A DNA stretch of 64,000 bases from Brevibacterium ihuae (GTDB lineage: Bacteria; Actinomycetota; Actinomycetes; Actinomycetales; Brevibacteriaceae), in the NCBI RefSeq assembly GCF_900184225.1, contig NZ_FXWZ01000003.1:1367684-1431683 (forward strand), read 5' to 3'. How positions within the stretch are numbered: the first letter of the stretch is position 1; each line of letters starts with the position of its first letter. The notes beneath the pieces were generated by a model. The model did not search any database. It was given only the letters and a program-made list of their open reading frames with translations, and was not told the origin of the DNA. Shown here in pieces: positions 48,333 to 57,035 of this stretch. Made by a program: the position numbers and the translations under genes.

Positions 48333-49466
48333 TCACCGCCGCGGGTCGTCCTCCGAGGTTACGGAGGATTCTCCGGCAGCCGTCTCCTCGCTCTCGGCTG
48401 CAACGGGGTGCTCCTGCGTGCCGCCCGCGGTCACCCGCAGGCTGCGGGCACGGCGCACATCCTCGTCGAACTTCTTGGCCTTCTTGTCGCTGGCAGCGGT
48501 GTCGCGCGGCGGCAGCTGCAGGTCCACCTCTGCGGGGATCCCGGCCTGCAGCTCGCGTCCGCGCTCGAGCTCGGCGTCGACCTCTGCGCCGAACAGCAGG
48601 ATCGCATTGATGATGTAGATCCACAGCAGCAGGATGATGACGCCGGCCAGCGCGCCGTAGGTCGCGTTGTAGTTGCCGAAGTTCGACACGTAGAAGAAGA
48701 ACCCGAGTGTCGCGAGCACGGAGACGAGGATGGCGATCAGCGCACCGAAGCTGACCCACCGGAACTTCGGCTGCTGCACATTCGGCGTGGCGTAGTACAG
48801 CAGCGCCACGACGAAGACGACGATGAACGCCAGGACGAACCACTTGGCCACGTTCCACACACCCACCGCGGCGGAACCCAGGCCGATCAGATCGCCCACT
48901 CCTTCGGCGACCGGGCCGGACAGCACGAAGATCATCAGCGCGACAGCACCGAGCACCAGGATGAGCGCCGTGAGCAGGTACATCTGCAGGGTGAGCTTGA
49001 TGCCTCCACGCCCCTCGGGCACGTCGTAGATGGTATTCATCGCGCGGCCGAAGGCCTTCACATACCCCGAGGCCGACCACAGTGCGACGAGCAGACCGAT
49101 GATCAGGCCGAGGCCGGGCGCCGGCGCGGTGAGCACCGACTCGAGCGGGGGACGCACGCTGTTCCAGGTGTCCCCCGGCACCACGCCCTGCACCTGGTCG
49201 AGGACGGCGGTGACGGTCTGCCCGCTCTGCCCGAACAGGCTGAGGATCGAGACCAGGGCGATGAGGCCAGGGAACACGGAGAAGACGGTGCGGTAGGTGA
49301 GCCCTGCGGCCACGTCCGTGCAGCCGTCGGCGGAGAACTCGCGGATGGTCGTCCGGAGCACGTACTTCCACGACGGTTTCGTGAGGTCGGTCGGATCGTC
49401 GGGCTTCCGGTCGTCCTCGGGATGCGGAGCATCCGCCGGGTGATCTGCGGATCGAGTCTCGCTCAT
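48333..49466 (-). CDS. YihY/virulence factor BrkB family membrane protein
   Basis: A 377-residue inner-membrane protein with six predicted helices. The family pattern is clear: AAGLTYRTVFSVFPGLIALVSIL near the N-terminus, LWSASGYVKAFGRAMNTIYDV, and the last helix VIILLLWIYIINAILLFGAEVDAELER. Function unknown; it is not a proven RNase BN. A charged C-terminal tail of 80 residues follows the last helix. ATG at 49466. Confidence 0.9.
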   Translation of the reverse strand: MSETRSADHPADAPHPEDDRKPDDPTDLTKPSWKYVLRTTIREFSADGCTDVAAGLTYRTVFSVFPGLIALVSILSLFGQSGQTVTAVLDQVQGVVPGDTWNSVRPPLESVLTAPAPGLGLIIGLLVALWSASGYVKAFGRAMNTIYDVPEGRGGIKLTLQMYLLTALILVLGAVALMIFVLSGPVAEGVGDLIGLGSAAVGVWNVAKWFVLAFIVVFVVALLYYATPNVQQPKFRWVSFGALIAILVSVLATLGFFFYVSNFGNYNATYGALAGVIILLLWIYIINAILLFGAEVDAELERGRELQAGIPAEVDLQLPPRDTAASDKKAKKFDEDVRRARSLRVTAGGTQEHPVAAESEETAAGESSVTSEDDPRR

Positions 49467-49579
49467 CGTCTGCCCCCTGGTGCAGAATATGGTCTCAATA
49501 GTCAAGGCACCTTGATTATAGAGAAGATTCCGCGGCCCGGGTGCGAAGCCCCGGGGTGTGGCAGATGGCGGTGCGGGGT

Positions 49580-50671
49580 TCACTCCCCATCGGCAGCGGT
49601 GAGCTCGGCGGCGGCGAAGTCGAGCAGACCCGGGAGCCCGCCCGCTCCGAGCGCGCGCCGCTGCCGCGCCGCCCCGGAGCCCTGGCCGAGCAACCGCGCG
49701 ATGCCGGCTTCCGCGCACTCCCGATCCGCATCGTCCGAGAAGTGCGGACGTGCCCGCTGCAGCAGCCCGAGCACCACGGCCTCAGCAGGCTGCTGCGTCC
49801 CGCTCACCGGATCCAGCAGGGTGCCGGACAGCCCGAACCGGGCCGCCTGCCAGCACGCGGTGTCGAGCAGCTCCGGAGGCGGGTCCCCGGGCAGGGGAGC
49901 TGCGAGGGACATCACCACGAGGGCCCGGGCGAGGCTCGCGAGCGCAACAGTCTGCCCCGCCCGCAGCTGGGCATCGGACGCGCGGATCTCGAGCGTGCCG
50001 TAGCGCGGGGAGAGCCGCACGATCCACCCCAGGCAGTTGCGGTCGGGGACCGCGTCGAGTGCGACGAGGGCGGCGACGCGGGATTCGTAGTCAGCGAGGT
50101 CGTGGAAGCGCGGCGGTATGCCGTTGACCAGCCAGCGCCGGTAGTGGATGGTCCGCCAGCTCGCGAACCCGGTGTCCGCGCCCTGCCACACGGGAGAGTT
50201 CGCTCCGAGCGCGACCAGCACCGGCAGCCAGGGGCGCAACCCGTTGAGGGCCCGGACGCCGGTGGCGATGTCGGCCAGACCCACGTGGACGTGCAGGCCG
50301 TTGACATGATGGTCGACGGCGAAGCGCGGGGCGAGCTCGGCGACGGCCGAGTAATGAGCCCCGGGACTCACCTCGGAGGGTGAGCGCGGGTGGTCCGGTG
50401 CGGTCCCCAGGGCCGCGACAGCGAACCCCATGCGGTCCGCGGTCGCGGCGAGTGCGCGGCGGAAACCGAGCAGTTTGGACAGTGCCGGGCCGGTCTCGGT
50501 GTGCACGGGGGAGTTGTACTCGAGCTGGCAGGTGAACCATTCGGCGGTCGCGCTCCCGCCGGCGACCTCGAGCGCGTGGAGCGTGCGCGTCTGCTCGGGG
50601 GAGGGGGAGGCCGGCAGTCCGGTGTCCCGATCGATGAGGAGGTACTCCTCCTCGATGCCGAATGTCGTCAT
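49580..50671 (-). CDS. YbdK-family carboxylate-amine ligase (glutamate-cysteine ligase 2 type)
   Basis: A 363-residue ATP-grasp-like GCS2 enzyme. Key segments are MTTFGIEEEYLLID at the start, NGLHVHVGLAD in the middle and PRYGTLEIRASDAQ near residue 250. Homologues make gamma-glutamylcysteine weakly. In actinobacteria the main pathway is to mycothiol, so the true role here is uncertain. ATG at 50671. Confidence 0.88.
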   Translation of the reverse strand: MTTFGIEEEYLLIDRDTGLPASPSPEQTRTLHALEVAGGSATAEWFTCQLEYNSPVHTETGPALSKLLGFRRALAATADRMGFAVAALGTAPDHPRSPSEVSPGAHYSAVAELAPRFAVDHHVNGLHVHVGLADIATGVRALNGLRPWLPVLVALGANSPVWQGADTGFASWRTIHYRRWLVNGIPPRFHDLADYESRVAALVALDAVPDRNCLGWIVRLSPRYGTLEIRASDAQLRAGQTVALASLARALVVMSLAAPLPGDPPPELLDTACWQAARFGLSGTLLDPVSGTQQPAEAVVLGLLQRARPHFSDDADRECAEAGIARLLGQGSGAARQRRALGAGGLPGLLDFAAAELTAADGE

Positions 50672-51196
50672 GGCCGCCGCCTCGTCGTCGAAGGGCCGAG
50701 GTGCCGATGCGAGTCGCAGCGGCCCTCGCCGAGCGGGCGCCCAGCACCTCGGGTAGAAGCAACCTATTACGCGGACGCCGGTTCGGCAATGAGCGCCGGC
50801 CGGGCGATGCCGCCGGTGCACTGCGGCGATTCGGCGGATCAGCCGGTCGGGATGGCCACGATCGGATCCGTGGTCGGCGCCGCCGACCCGCCCTCGGGCT
50901 CGACGGTGATCGTGAACGTCGATCAGACGGGCACCCGGTCGAACGCTGTCGGCGCGCGTCCTGCCGCCGGTCGTCGAGGCGGCCCAACACCGTCGCACGC
51001 ATTCCCGGCGGAGGTGCGGCTGCCTGCGCGGGATTCCGCTTCCACTCATCACTGCCTCCCCAACTATCGTGCCAGTTCGCCGAACCCCGACCGGATGCGG
51101 GACTTCGTGAGATTTTTTCCGCGCGGTGATCGGTTCTGCGCACCGGGCGGGATTCGACCCGACCGGCAGCTCTCGGATCACGGGTCCGGGAACAGG
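50672..51196. other. 525-bp region without a supported gene
   Basis: No frame has recognisable homology or a credible ribosome-binding site. The part near 51095-51115 has an AT-rich word GAGATTTTTTCC, rare in this genome. The region separates the ybdK-like gene from the degraded ABC locus and may hold decayed remains of a further gene of that locus, for example the missing sensor kinase. That suggestion is inference. Confidence 0.4.
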
Positions 51197-51850
51197 TCAG
51201 ACCAGGCGGCCGTCGCGGATCGTCAAGGCTGTGTCGGCCAGAGGTACGAACTCGGTATCGTGGGTGACGACGACCGTTGCGGTGTCGAACTGCCGGGTCG
51301 TCGCCACGATGAGGTCGATGATGGGTCTCGAGCGGTCGTGATCGAGCGCAGACGTGGGTTCGTCGACCAGCATGACCTTCGGCCGTCCCATGAGAGCTCG
51401 CGCGACGTTCACCCGTTGCCGTTGACCACCGGACAGCTGATGCGGTCGCCGGTCGGCGGCGGAGGCCAGACCGACGACCTCGAGGAGCTCGTGCGCCCGC
51501 TGGCCGGCACGGGCCAGCTGCCGGCCCCGGGCCCCGCGCAGATGCTCAGTGAGCACGAGCTGGTCGTGCGCGGTGAGTTACGGGAGCAGGTTGGGCTGCT
51601 GGAAGATCGTGCCGATCTGCGTTCTCCGCAGCATCGCGCGGTCCTTCTCCGGCAGTCCGGTGAGCTCGCGACCTGCCAGGCGCATCGATCCCGAACTCGG
51701 ACCGATGAGGGTCGACGCGACGGCCAGGAGCGAGGACTTGCCGGATCCCGACGGTCCCACGAGAGCAGTGACGGTTCCCGGCTCGGCGGAGAGATCGACG
51801 GCGTCCAGGGCGCGGATGGTGCGGGGTGCGCCGTTCTCGTCCACGCAATC
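51197..51850 (-). pseudogene. ABC ATPase (MacB/LolD type) with in-frame stop codon
   Basis: The coding frame is continuous from Walker A VGPSGSGKSS through FQQPNLLP, then meets TAA at 51580-51578. It continues in the same frame as LTAHDQLVLTEHL through the signature LSGGQRQRVNVARAL, Walker B VMLVDEPTSALDHD and the H-loop VVVTHD. A single C-to-A change (Ser TCA to TAA) would explain it. The normal N-terminal strand (LRLENVSLVYPD) is readable before 51850 but lacks a start codon in frame, because the ATG after the permease stop (51930) is in another frame. Probably non-functional, or made as two pieces. Confidence 0.85.
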
Positions 51851-51932
51851 GGGGTAGACGAGGCTGACGTTCTCGAGCCGGAGCGCGGGAGCGGATCGGT
51901 GGGGTGCGGGGGAGGGGTCGATGAGTGCATGG

Positions 51933-53075
51933 TCAGTTCCCTCCGAGAGCGAGCAGGGGATCGATCCGGGTCACGCGCCGGGTGGCCAGTGCAGCCCCGA
52001 TCAGACCGAGGACGAATACGCCGAGCACCGGCGTGAGGAAGGTCATCGGCGTCAGCGCGAACGGCACTGCGGAGCCGACCGCCGCTCCTCCGGCGGCGCC
52101 GGCTGCGCCTCCGGCCGCAGCTCCGAGGAGCACGACGAAGGCGGCCTGGGTCATGGAGTCCCGCACGAGGTAACCGCGGGAGGAACCCAATGCGCGGAGG
52201 ACGGCGAGATCCCGGGTGCGCTGGATGGTCCACACGGTGAGGAAGGACACCACGACGAGGGCGGAGATGCCGTAGAGGAATGCCTGCATCATGAGGAGCG
52301 AAACGCGCTCGGACTGGTAGGCGGGCAGCGCGGAGAAGGCCGTGCGGGTGTCCTTCGACACTGTCCCGGCGGCCGCGTCGGCCGACGCGAGAGTGTCCTC
52401 GGTGGGCGGACCCGCCGAGTCGGCGATGCGGTCGGCCGGGATCGCGAGGGCTGTCGCCTCGAGCCCATCGCCCAGATGTGCGATGCCGGCGAAGTCGTCG
52501 ATCGGTGTCCACGCCACCGGAAGGTGACTGTAGTATTCGTCCCCGACGATCCCGACCACGTCGAGCTCTGTCGAGGACAGGTGAATGGTGTCACCGAGCG
52601 AAACAGCGAGATCCGCCGCGGCTTCCTCGCTGAGTACGGCCTGTCCTGCAAGCGGGTGGGTCCGGCCATCGATGGATTCCAGGGAGGGAGCCAGGGCGGT
52701 GCCGGTCTCCAGGCCCATCACCGCGACGGAAGCGGCCGGCCCGTTCGAGCCGCCCCCGGTGCCGGCGGCCTCGGCCCGGGTCTGGGTGACACCGAGGCGC
52801 TCAGCCCGCGGACCGCTCGCTGCGTCATTCCATGCCCGCAGCTCATCGGCTGTGATGACCGACTCAGTGAACGACGGCTCGTCGCCGTCGTCGTCCGGGG
52901 CGGCGAAGACGATATGCGACGCGCCGAGGTTCTCCAGGGCCGAGGTGTTCTGCCGGCCCAGTCCGTCGGTCAGACCGGTGAGCAGCACGAGCAGCAGGGT
53001 GATGAGTGCGACCACGCCGCCGATCAGGGCGAAGCGCCCCTTCGCGAAGACGATATCGCGGAAGGCCAGGTACAT
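51933..53075 (-). CDS. FtsX-like/MacB-type ABC permease
   Basis: A 380-residue permease with one N-terminal helix (ALIGGVVALITLLLVLLTGL), a large extracytoplasmic domain (about 40-240) and three C-terminal helices. It ends with the usual TRIDPLLALGGN signature. The ATG at 53075 (MYLAFRDIVFAKGRF) is the classic family start with GGAGAG upstream; an ATG 39 nt earlier is less likely. Its ATPase partner is broken, so the exporter is likely inactive. It diverges from the truncated regulator, whose operator-like repeats lie between them. Confidence 0.86.
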   Translation of the reverse strand: MYLAFRDIVFAKGRFALIGGVVALITLLLVLLTGLTDGLGRQNTSALENLGASHIVFAAPDDDGDEPSFTESVITADELRAWNDAASGPRAERLGVTQTRAEAAGTGGGSNGPAASVAVMGLETGTALAPSLESIDGRTHPLAGQAVLSEEAAADLAVSLGDTIHLSSTELDVVGIVGDEYYSHLPVAWTPIDDFAGIAHLGDGLEATALAIPADRIADSAGPPTEDTLASADAAAGTVSKDTRTAFSALPAYQSERVSLLMMQAFLYGISALVVVSFLTVWTIQRTRDLAVLRALGSSRGYLVRDSMTQAAFVVLLGAAAGGAAGAAGGAAVGSAVPFALTPMTFLTPVLGVFVLGLIGAALATRRVTRIDPLLALGGN

Positions 53076-53170
53076 GTCTGCTCTCCGAGGTCGGTAGGAA
53101 TGTCGGGTGTCCATTTATCATGGTGGAGGGGACGCGGGCGCGGATCGCCCCACCGGTTGAACCGCAGGGA

Positions 53171-53237
53171 TCATCCGGACGACGTGGAGATCATCCGATC
53201 GGTTGACTTCATCCGGAGCGGCAGCAGGTATCATCTG
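53171..53237 (+). promoter_or_regulatory. Four phased direct repeats TCATCCG
   Basis: TCATCCG occurs at 53171, 53191 and 53209, and as TCATCTG at 53231, all in the same orientation. Intervals are 20, 18 and 22 bp, close to two helical turns. A TTGACT word at 53203 overlaps the array. It lies between the divergent FtsX permease and NarL-type regulator genes and is a good candidate for the regulator's binding sites. Confidence 0.55.
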
Positions 53238-53370
53238 CGGTGAGCCGGCGGATCGGCGGCTCGGCGCGTCGGGTCCGGTGGGTGCGGACGCGCGGAAGAG
53301 ACGGGCGACGGGCCCTGCGGAGATCGGTCGTCGAGCGTCGTCGTCGCACGATCCACCGGTGGGAGGCACA

Positions 53371-53841
53371 GTGCCGCGGGTACAGGTGATGATCGTCGAT
53401 GACCATCCCGTCGTGCGCGCAGGTCTGTGCGCCCTGGTGGACGGGCGCGAGACCATGACGGTGGCGGTCGAGGCCGGCACGGGCGAGGAGGCGCTGCTGC
53501 GCCTCGAGGAATTCGGCGCCATCGGCTACCTGCTCAAGGACTGCCCGGCCGATGAAGTCGCCCGTGCCGTGGAGGACGCGGCGGCCGGGAGATCGGTGCT
53601 CTCTCCGTCCGTCATCGCACAGATGATGAAGCGGATCGCCTCCCCTGCGAAAGCCCTGACCCCGCGCGAGATCGAGATCCTCGAACTCCTCTCCGGCGGT
53701 GCCACCAACCGCCAGCTGGCGCGCCGGCTGTTCATCTCCGAGGCGACAGTCAAGACCCACCTCGTGCACATCTTCGACAAGCTCGGAGCGGACAATCGGA
53801 CCCAGGCGATCGAACGGGCCCGCGACGAGCGCGTGATCTGA
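53371..53841 (+). CDS. NarL/LuxR-type response regulator with deleted receiver half
   Basis: A 156-residue protein, where the family normally has about 210. It starts VPRVQVMIVDDHPVVRAGLCALVDG, with the acidic pair of the receiver domain. It then jumps from GEEALLRLEE directly to FGAIGYLLKDCPADEVARAV. The missing middle of about 50 residues would contain beta-3 with the phosphorylated Asp and beta-4. The LuxR HTH (ALTPREIEILELLSGGATNRQLARRLFISEATVKTHL) is intact. It may bind DNA without phosphorylation. No sensor kinase gene is nearby. The GTG at 53371 has GGGAGG upstream. Confidence 0.85.
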   Translation: MPRVQVMIVDDHPVVRAGLCALVDGRETMTVAVEAGTGEEALLRLEEFGAIGYLLKDCPADEVARAVEDAAAGRSVLSPSVIAQMMKRIASPAKALTPREIEILELLSGGATNRQLARRLFISEATVKTHLVHIFDKLGADNRTQAIERARDERVI

Positions 53842-53938
53842 GCGGTCGTCGCGACGAGGTCGGCGTCGGATCGCGACGGGCGGGGAGAGGCACCGCGGTC
53901 ACGATCGGCGAGGCCAACTCAGGTAGTGTCGGTGTGCC

Positions 53939-55336
53939 ATGTGCGATGAATCCCGCTCCGCTGCCGTTCCGGGCCTGCACCCTGACTCCGTCGGCGGTGC
54001 GGTGCTCGTCGTCGGCGCAGGTGAGGCCGGGTCTCGGGTGGCCGGTGCACTTGCCCGCAAGGGCGCACCGGTCGTCGTCCTCTCCCCCGACGGTTCGCCC
54101 GGCGTCGAGCTGCCGCCGCTGTCGAAGGCGCTCTTCGCGGAATCGTTGACGCTCACCGTGCACAGTGTGGACCCGGCCGCCGCAGACTCCGTTCCGGGCC
54201 ATGCCGTGTCCAGCGGCTCGAGCGTCGTACTTCTTCAGGGCGCAGCCGTCGAGCTCGACCTCGACACCCGCTCTGTCCGGCTCGACACCGGGGAGTGGGT
54301 CCACGGCTCCGCCATCGTCATCGCCACCGGATCCGCCGCCCGGATCCTCGACATCGACCTGCCCGGCGGCCCCGCCTTCACTCTGCACTCCGCCGCCGAC
54401 GCACAGGCGATCCGCGAGCACCTCGCGGCGCTCCGCTCCGGTTCCGCCCAGGACACCCCCGTGGACATCGGCATCATCGGCTCCGGCTTCCTCGCGCTCG
54501 AGCTCGCCCGCGGTGCGGTGGACGCCGGCCATACGGCGACCGTGCACCTCAACGGGCCGCGCCCGATGCCCCGGCTCAGCGCACCGCTGAGCGACGCCGT
54601 CATGGCGCTCCATGAATCCGCCGGCGTCCGCTTCGTCCCGCACTCCACACCGGTCGACTACGTCGCCCGCGACTTCTGGATCACGGCCGTCGGAGCGCAG
54701 GCCGCCACGGACTTCGCCGGCCGTGGCGTCCAGCGCACGAGCACGGGCGCGCTCCTCACCGACGCCCACCTCCGGGTCCTCGCTGCGGGCGGCGCCCCGC
54801 TGGGGGCGGTCTACGCGATCGGCGACTGCGGGCAGGTGGCGCACGGCCCGATGGCGGCCTACGGCCCCCAGGAATCCGAACCGGTGGCCGCCTCGCAGGG
54901 GGAGTGGCTCGGTCGGTTCCTGGGTGCCGCATCGACCCACGCCGAATCACCGGGCCCCGCCGAGCCAGGCCCCTCCGAACACGTGGAGCCGGGCCACTCC
55001 GCGCCGACCGCCGCCTGGAGCGACCTCCCCTGGCACTGGAGCTTCCAGGGCCCAGTGCGCGTCTTCACTGCAGGCCTGTCCGCCGAGGCGAGCCAGGGCG
55101 AGCCCGTCGTCCTCGGCGACCTGAGCACCGGGCGCGGGCAGGTGGCACTGTTCGCCTCGGCGGCCGATGACGCCCCGCTCGTCGGCGTCGAGACCCTGGG
55201 GCCGCCCAAGCCGCACCTCGCGGCCCGCCGGCTCCTCGCGTCCGGCACCGTACCCACCCGGGCTCAGGTGAGCGCTCCCGGGTTCGACCTCGTCGCCGCC
55301 TCGCGCCTGCCCGGTCGCAGGCCTCCGATCGCGTAG
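53939..55336 (+). CDS. FAD-dependent pyridine nucleotide-disulfide/ferredoxin reductase-like protein
   Basis: A 465-residue flavoprotein. The first dinucleotide motif is VLVVGAGEAGSRVA, near residue 23, followed by VELPPLSKALF, the usual segment of ferredoxin reductases of the BenA4/rubredoxin reductase type. A second Rossmann motif is GIIGSGFLALELA. The FAD end motif GAVYAIGDCGQV is present, with a C-terminal dimer domain WSFQGPVRVFTAGLS. Residues 320-345 contain a Pro/Glu-rich insertion. Partner ferredoxin and substrate are unknown. Confidence 0.82.
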   Translation: MCDESRSAAVPGLHPDSVGGAVLVVGAGEAGSRVAGALARKGAPVVVLSPDGSPGVELPPLSKALFAESLTLTVHSVDPAAADSVPGHAVSSGSSVVLLQGAAVELDLDTRSVRLDTGEWVHGSAIVIATGSAARILDIDLPGGPAFTLHSAADAQAIREHLAALRSGSAQDTPVDIGIIGSGFLALELARGAVDAGHTATVHLNGPRPMPRLSAPLSDAVMALHESAGVRFVPHSTPVDYVARDFWITAVGAQAATDFAGRGVQRTSTGALLTDAHLRVLAAGGAPLGAVYAIGDCGQVAHGPMAAYGPQESEPVAASQGEWLGRFLGAASTHAESPGPAEPGPSEHVEPGHSAPTAAWSDLPWHWSFQGPVRVFTAGLSAEASQGEPVVLGDLSTGRGQVALFASAADDAPLVGVETLGPPKPHLAARRLLASGTVPTRAQVSAPGFDLVAASRLPGRRPPIA

Positions 55337-55379
55337 ACTTGGCGGGTCACCGTCCCCGTTGGAGAGTGTTCAGCTGTCT

Positions 55380-56228
55380 ATGAGCATGTCCGAACTGGCC
55401 GCCGTGAACTCGCTCGAGCGGGTCGGCGCCCGGCCATCGTTCTTCGCCTACCTCGCCGAGGTCTGGCACCGGCGGGATTTCACGTTCTCCCTGGCCAAGT
55501 ACCGGATCCAGAGCGAGAACGAGCGCAACCGCCTGGGCATGCTGTGGGTGGTGCTCCGACCGATCTTCTCCGCGATGGTCTACGGGCTCGTGTTCGGCCT
55601 CATCCTCGCCGGGCAGCGGCCGGAGAACTTCGTCCCCTTCCTCATCATCGGCGTGTTCTTCCTCGAGTTCTTCAACACCTCGATGAACGGCGGGGCGAAG
55701 TCGATCATCAGCAACACCGCGCTCGTGCAGTCGCTGCCGTTCCCCCGGATGGTGCTGCCGATCGCCACGGTGCTCCAGAACCTCCTCAACTTCATGCCGA
55801 CGCTGCTGCTGATGTTCGTCCTCACCATGCTCTGGGGCGCCCGGCCGAACCTGTACTGGTTCCTCTTCATCCCGCTCATCGCGCTGTTCTACCTGTTCAA
55901 TCAGGGAGTGGCGCTGATCTTCGCCCGGCTCACCGTGCACGTGCGCGACCTCAGCCAGTTCGTGCCGTTCATCTCCCGCCTGATCTTCTACACCTCGGGC
56001 GTGTTCTTCGACCCGCGGACCGTGCTCGAGCCCTATCCCACCCTCCAGGCGATCTACGCCTGGCATCCGCTCAACGAGGTGCTCGCGATCGCGCGCGGCA
56101 TCCTGCTCGACGAGTACTCGATCCCGTGGGACTACTGGTGGAAGCTCGCGATCTGGGCGGTCGTCGTCCCGGTGGTCGGCGCCGTGTTCTTCTGGAAGGC
56201 GGAGGAGCGCTATGGCCGAGAGCACTGA
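55380..56228 (+). CDS. Polysaccharide-export ABC permease (TagG/Wzm-like)
   Basis: A 282-residue ABC-2-type membrane subunit with six helices. The start RRDFTFSLAKYRIQSENERNRLGMLW and the NEVLAIARGILLDEY loop near the C-terminus are typical of TagG/RfbA permeases that export wall teichoic acid or O-antigen-type glycans. Its stop overlaps the ATPase gene by 17 nt, so the pair is co-translated. The ATG at 55380 is 13 nt from GGAGAG, a long spacing; no better start is seen. Confidence 0.9.
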   Translation: MSMSELAAVNSLERVGARPSFFAYLAEVWHRRDFTFSLAKYRIQSENERNRLGMLWVVLRPIFSAMVYGLVFGLILAGQRPENFVPFLIIGVFFLEFFNTSMNGGAKSIISNTALVQSLPFPRMVLPIATVLQNLLNFMPTLLLMFVLTMLWGARPNLYWFLFIPLIALFYLFNQGVALIFARLTVHVRDLSQFVPFISRLIFYTSGVFFDPRTVLEPYPTLQAIYAWHPLNEVLAIARGILLDEYSIPWDYWWKLAIWAVVVPVVGAVFFWKAEERYGREH

Positions 56229-56970
56229 GAAGCCGGCCGAGGGCCAGCCCGTCGTCATCTGCGACGAGGTCCATGTCGAGTTCCGCACCCTGGCCACCGG
56301 CAAGCGCCTCAAGCCGAGCGTGACGAGCGGTCTGCTCCAGCGCGGCCGGACCATGCGCACGGTCCACGCGCTCAAGGGTGTGTCCTTCGTCGCGAACGCG
56401 AACGAGTCGATCGGCGTCATCGGCACGAACGGCTCGGGCAAGTCCACTCTCATGCGCACGATCACCGGGCTCACCCCGGCCACCCGCGGCGCGGTCTACG
56501 CGAAGTCGCGGCCCAACCTGCTCGGTGTCGGTGCCGCGCTCATCCCGGACCTGTCCGGGGGCAACAACATCATCCTCGGCGGTCTGGCGATGGGGATGGA
56601 GCGGGCCGAGATCGAGGCGCAGTACGACGAGATCGTCGAGTTCACCGGACTCAAGGAATTCATCGACATGCCCATGCGGACGTACTCCTCGGGCATGTCC
56701 GCGCGGCTCAAGTTCGCGATCGCGACCGCCAAGCAGCACGAGATCCTTATCGTCGACGAGGCGCTGAGCGTAGGCGACCGCGACTTCCAGAAGAAGAGCG
56801 AGAAGCGCATCCGCGACATCCGCGAGCGCGCCGGCACGGTGTTCCTCGTCTCGCACTCGATGCGATCGATCCGGGATACGTGCAACCGGACGATCTGGAT
56901 CGAGAAGGGCGAGCTGCGCGCCGACGGGGACACCGACTCGGTCGTCAAGCAGTATGAGAAGCACCGGTGA
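56212..56970 (+). CDS. Polysaccharide-export ABC ATPase (TagH/Wzt-like)
   Basis: A 252-residue ATPase. Walker A is GTNGSGKST, the signature YSSGMSARLKFAIAT is the SSGM form typical of TagH/Wzt, and Walker B is EILIVDEALSVGDRDF. The family insertion before Walker A (VTSGLLQRGRTMRTVHALKGVSF) is also present. It lacks the C-terminal carbohydrate-binding domain of Wzt, as in TagH-type systems. Exports a lipid-linked polymer across the cytoplasmic membrane with the adjacent permease. Confidence 0.92.
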   Translation: MAESTEKPAEGQPVVICDEVHVEFRTLATGKRLKPSVTSGLLQRGRTMRTVHALKGVSFVANANESIGVIGTNGSGKSTLMRTITGLTPATRGAVYAKSRPNLLGVGAALIPDLSGGNNIILGGLAMGMERAEIEAQYDEIVEFTGLKEFIDMPMRTYSSGMSARLKFAIATAKQHEILIVDEALSVGDRDFQKKSEKRIRDIRERAGTVFLVSHSMRSIRDTCNRTIWIEKGELRADGDTDSVVKQYEKHR

Positions 56971-56974
56971 TCGC

Positions 56975-57012
56975 ATGAGGGGCATCTGAGATCCGTCTCA
57001 GATGCCCCTCAT
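56975..57012. terminator. Hairpin terminator after the TagGH-like pair
   Basis: A perfect 17-bp stem (56975-56991 with 56996-57012) and a TCCG loop lie directly after the ATPase stop and before the GT2 start. The next gene therefore probably has its own promoter or is read through only partially. Confidence 0.8.
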
Positions 57013-57035
57013 CTGCGCTGTGGGAGAATCGATCC

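Noticed and set aside
50672-51196. Frames of 70-150 residues on both strands
   Set aside because: No motif, no ribosome-binding site and Arg/Pro-rich composition typical of chance frames in GC-rich DNA.
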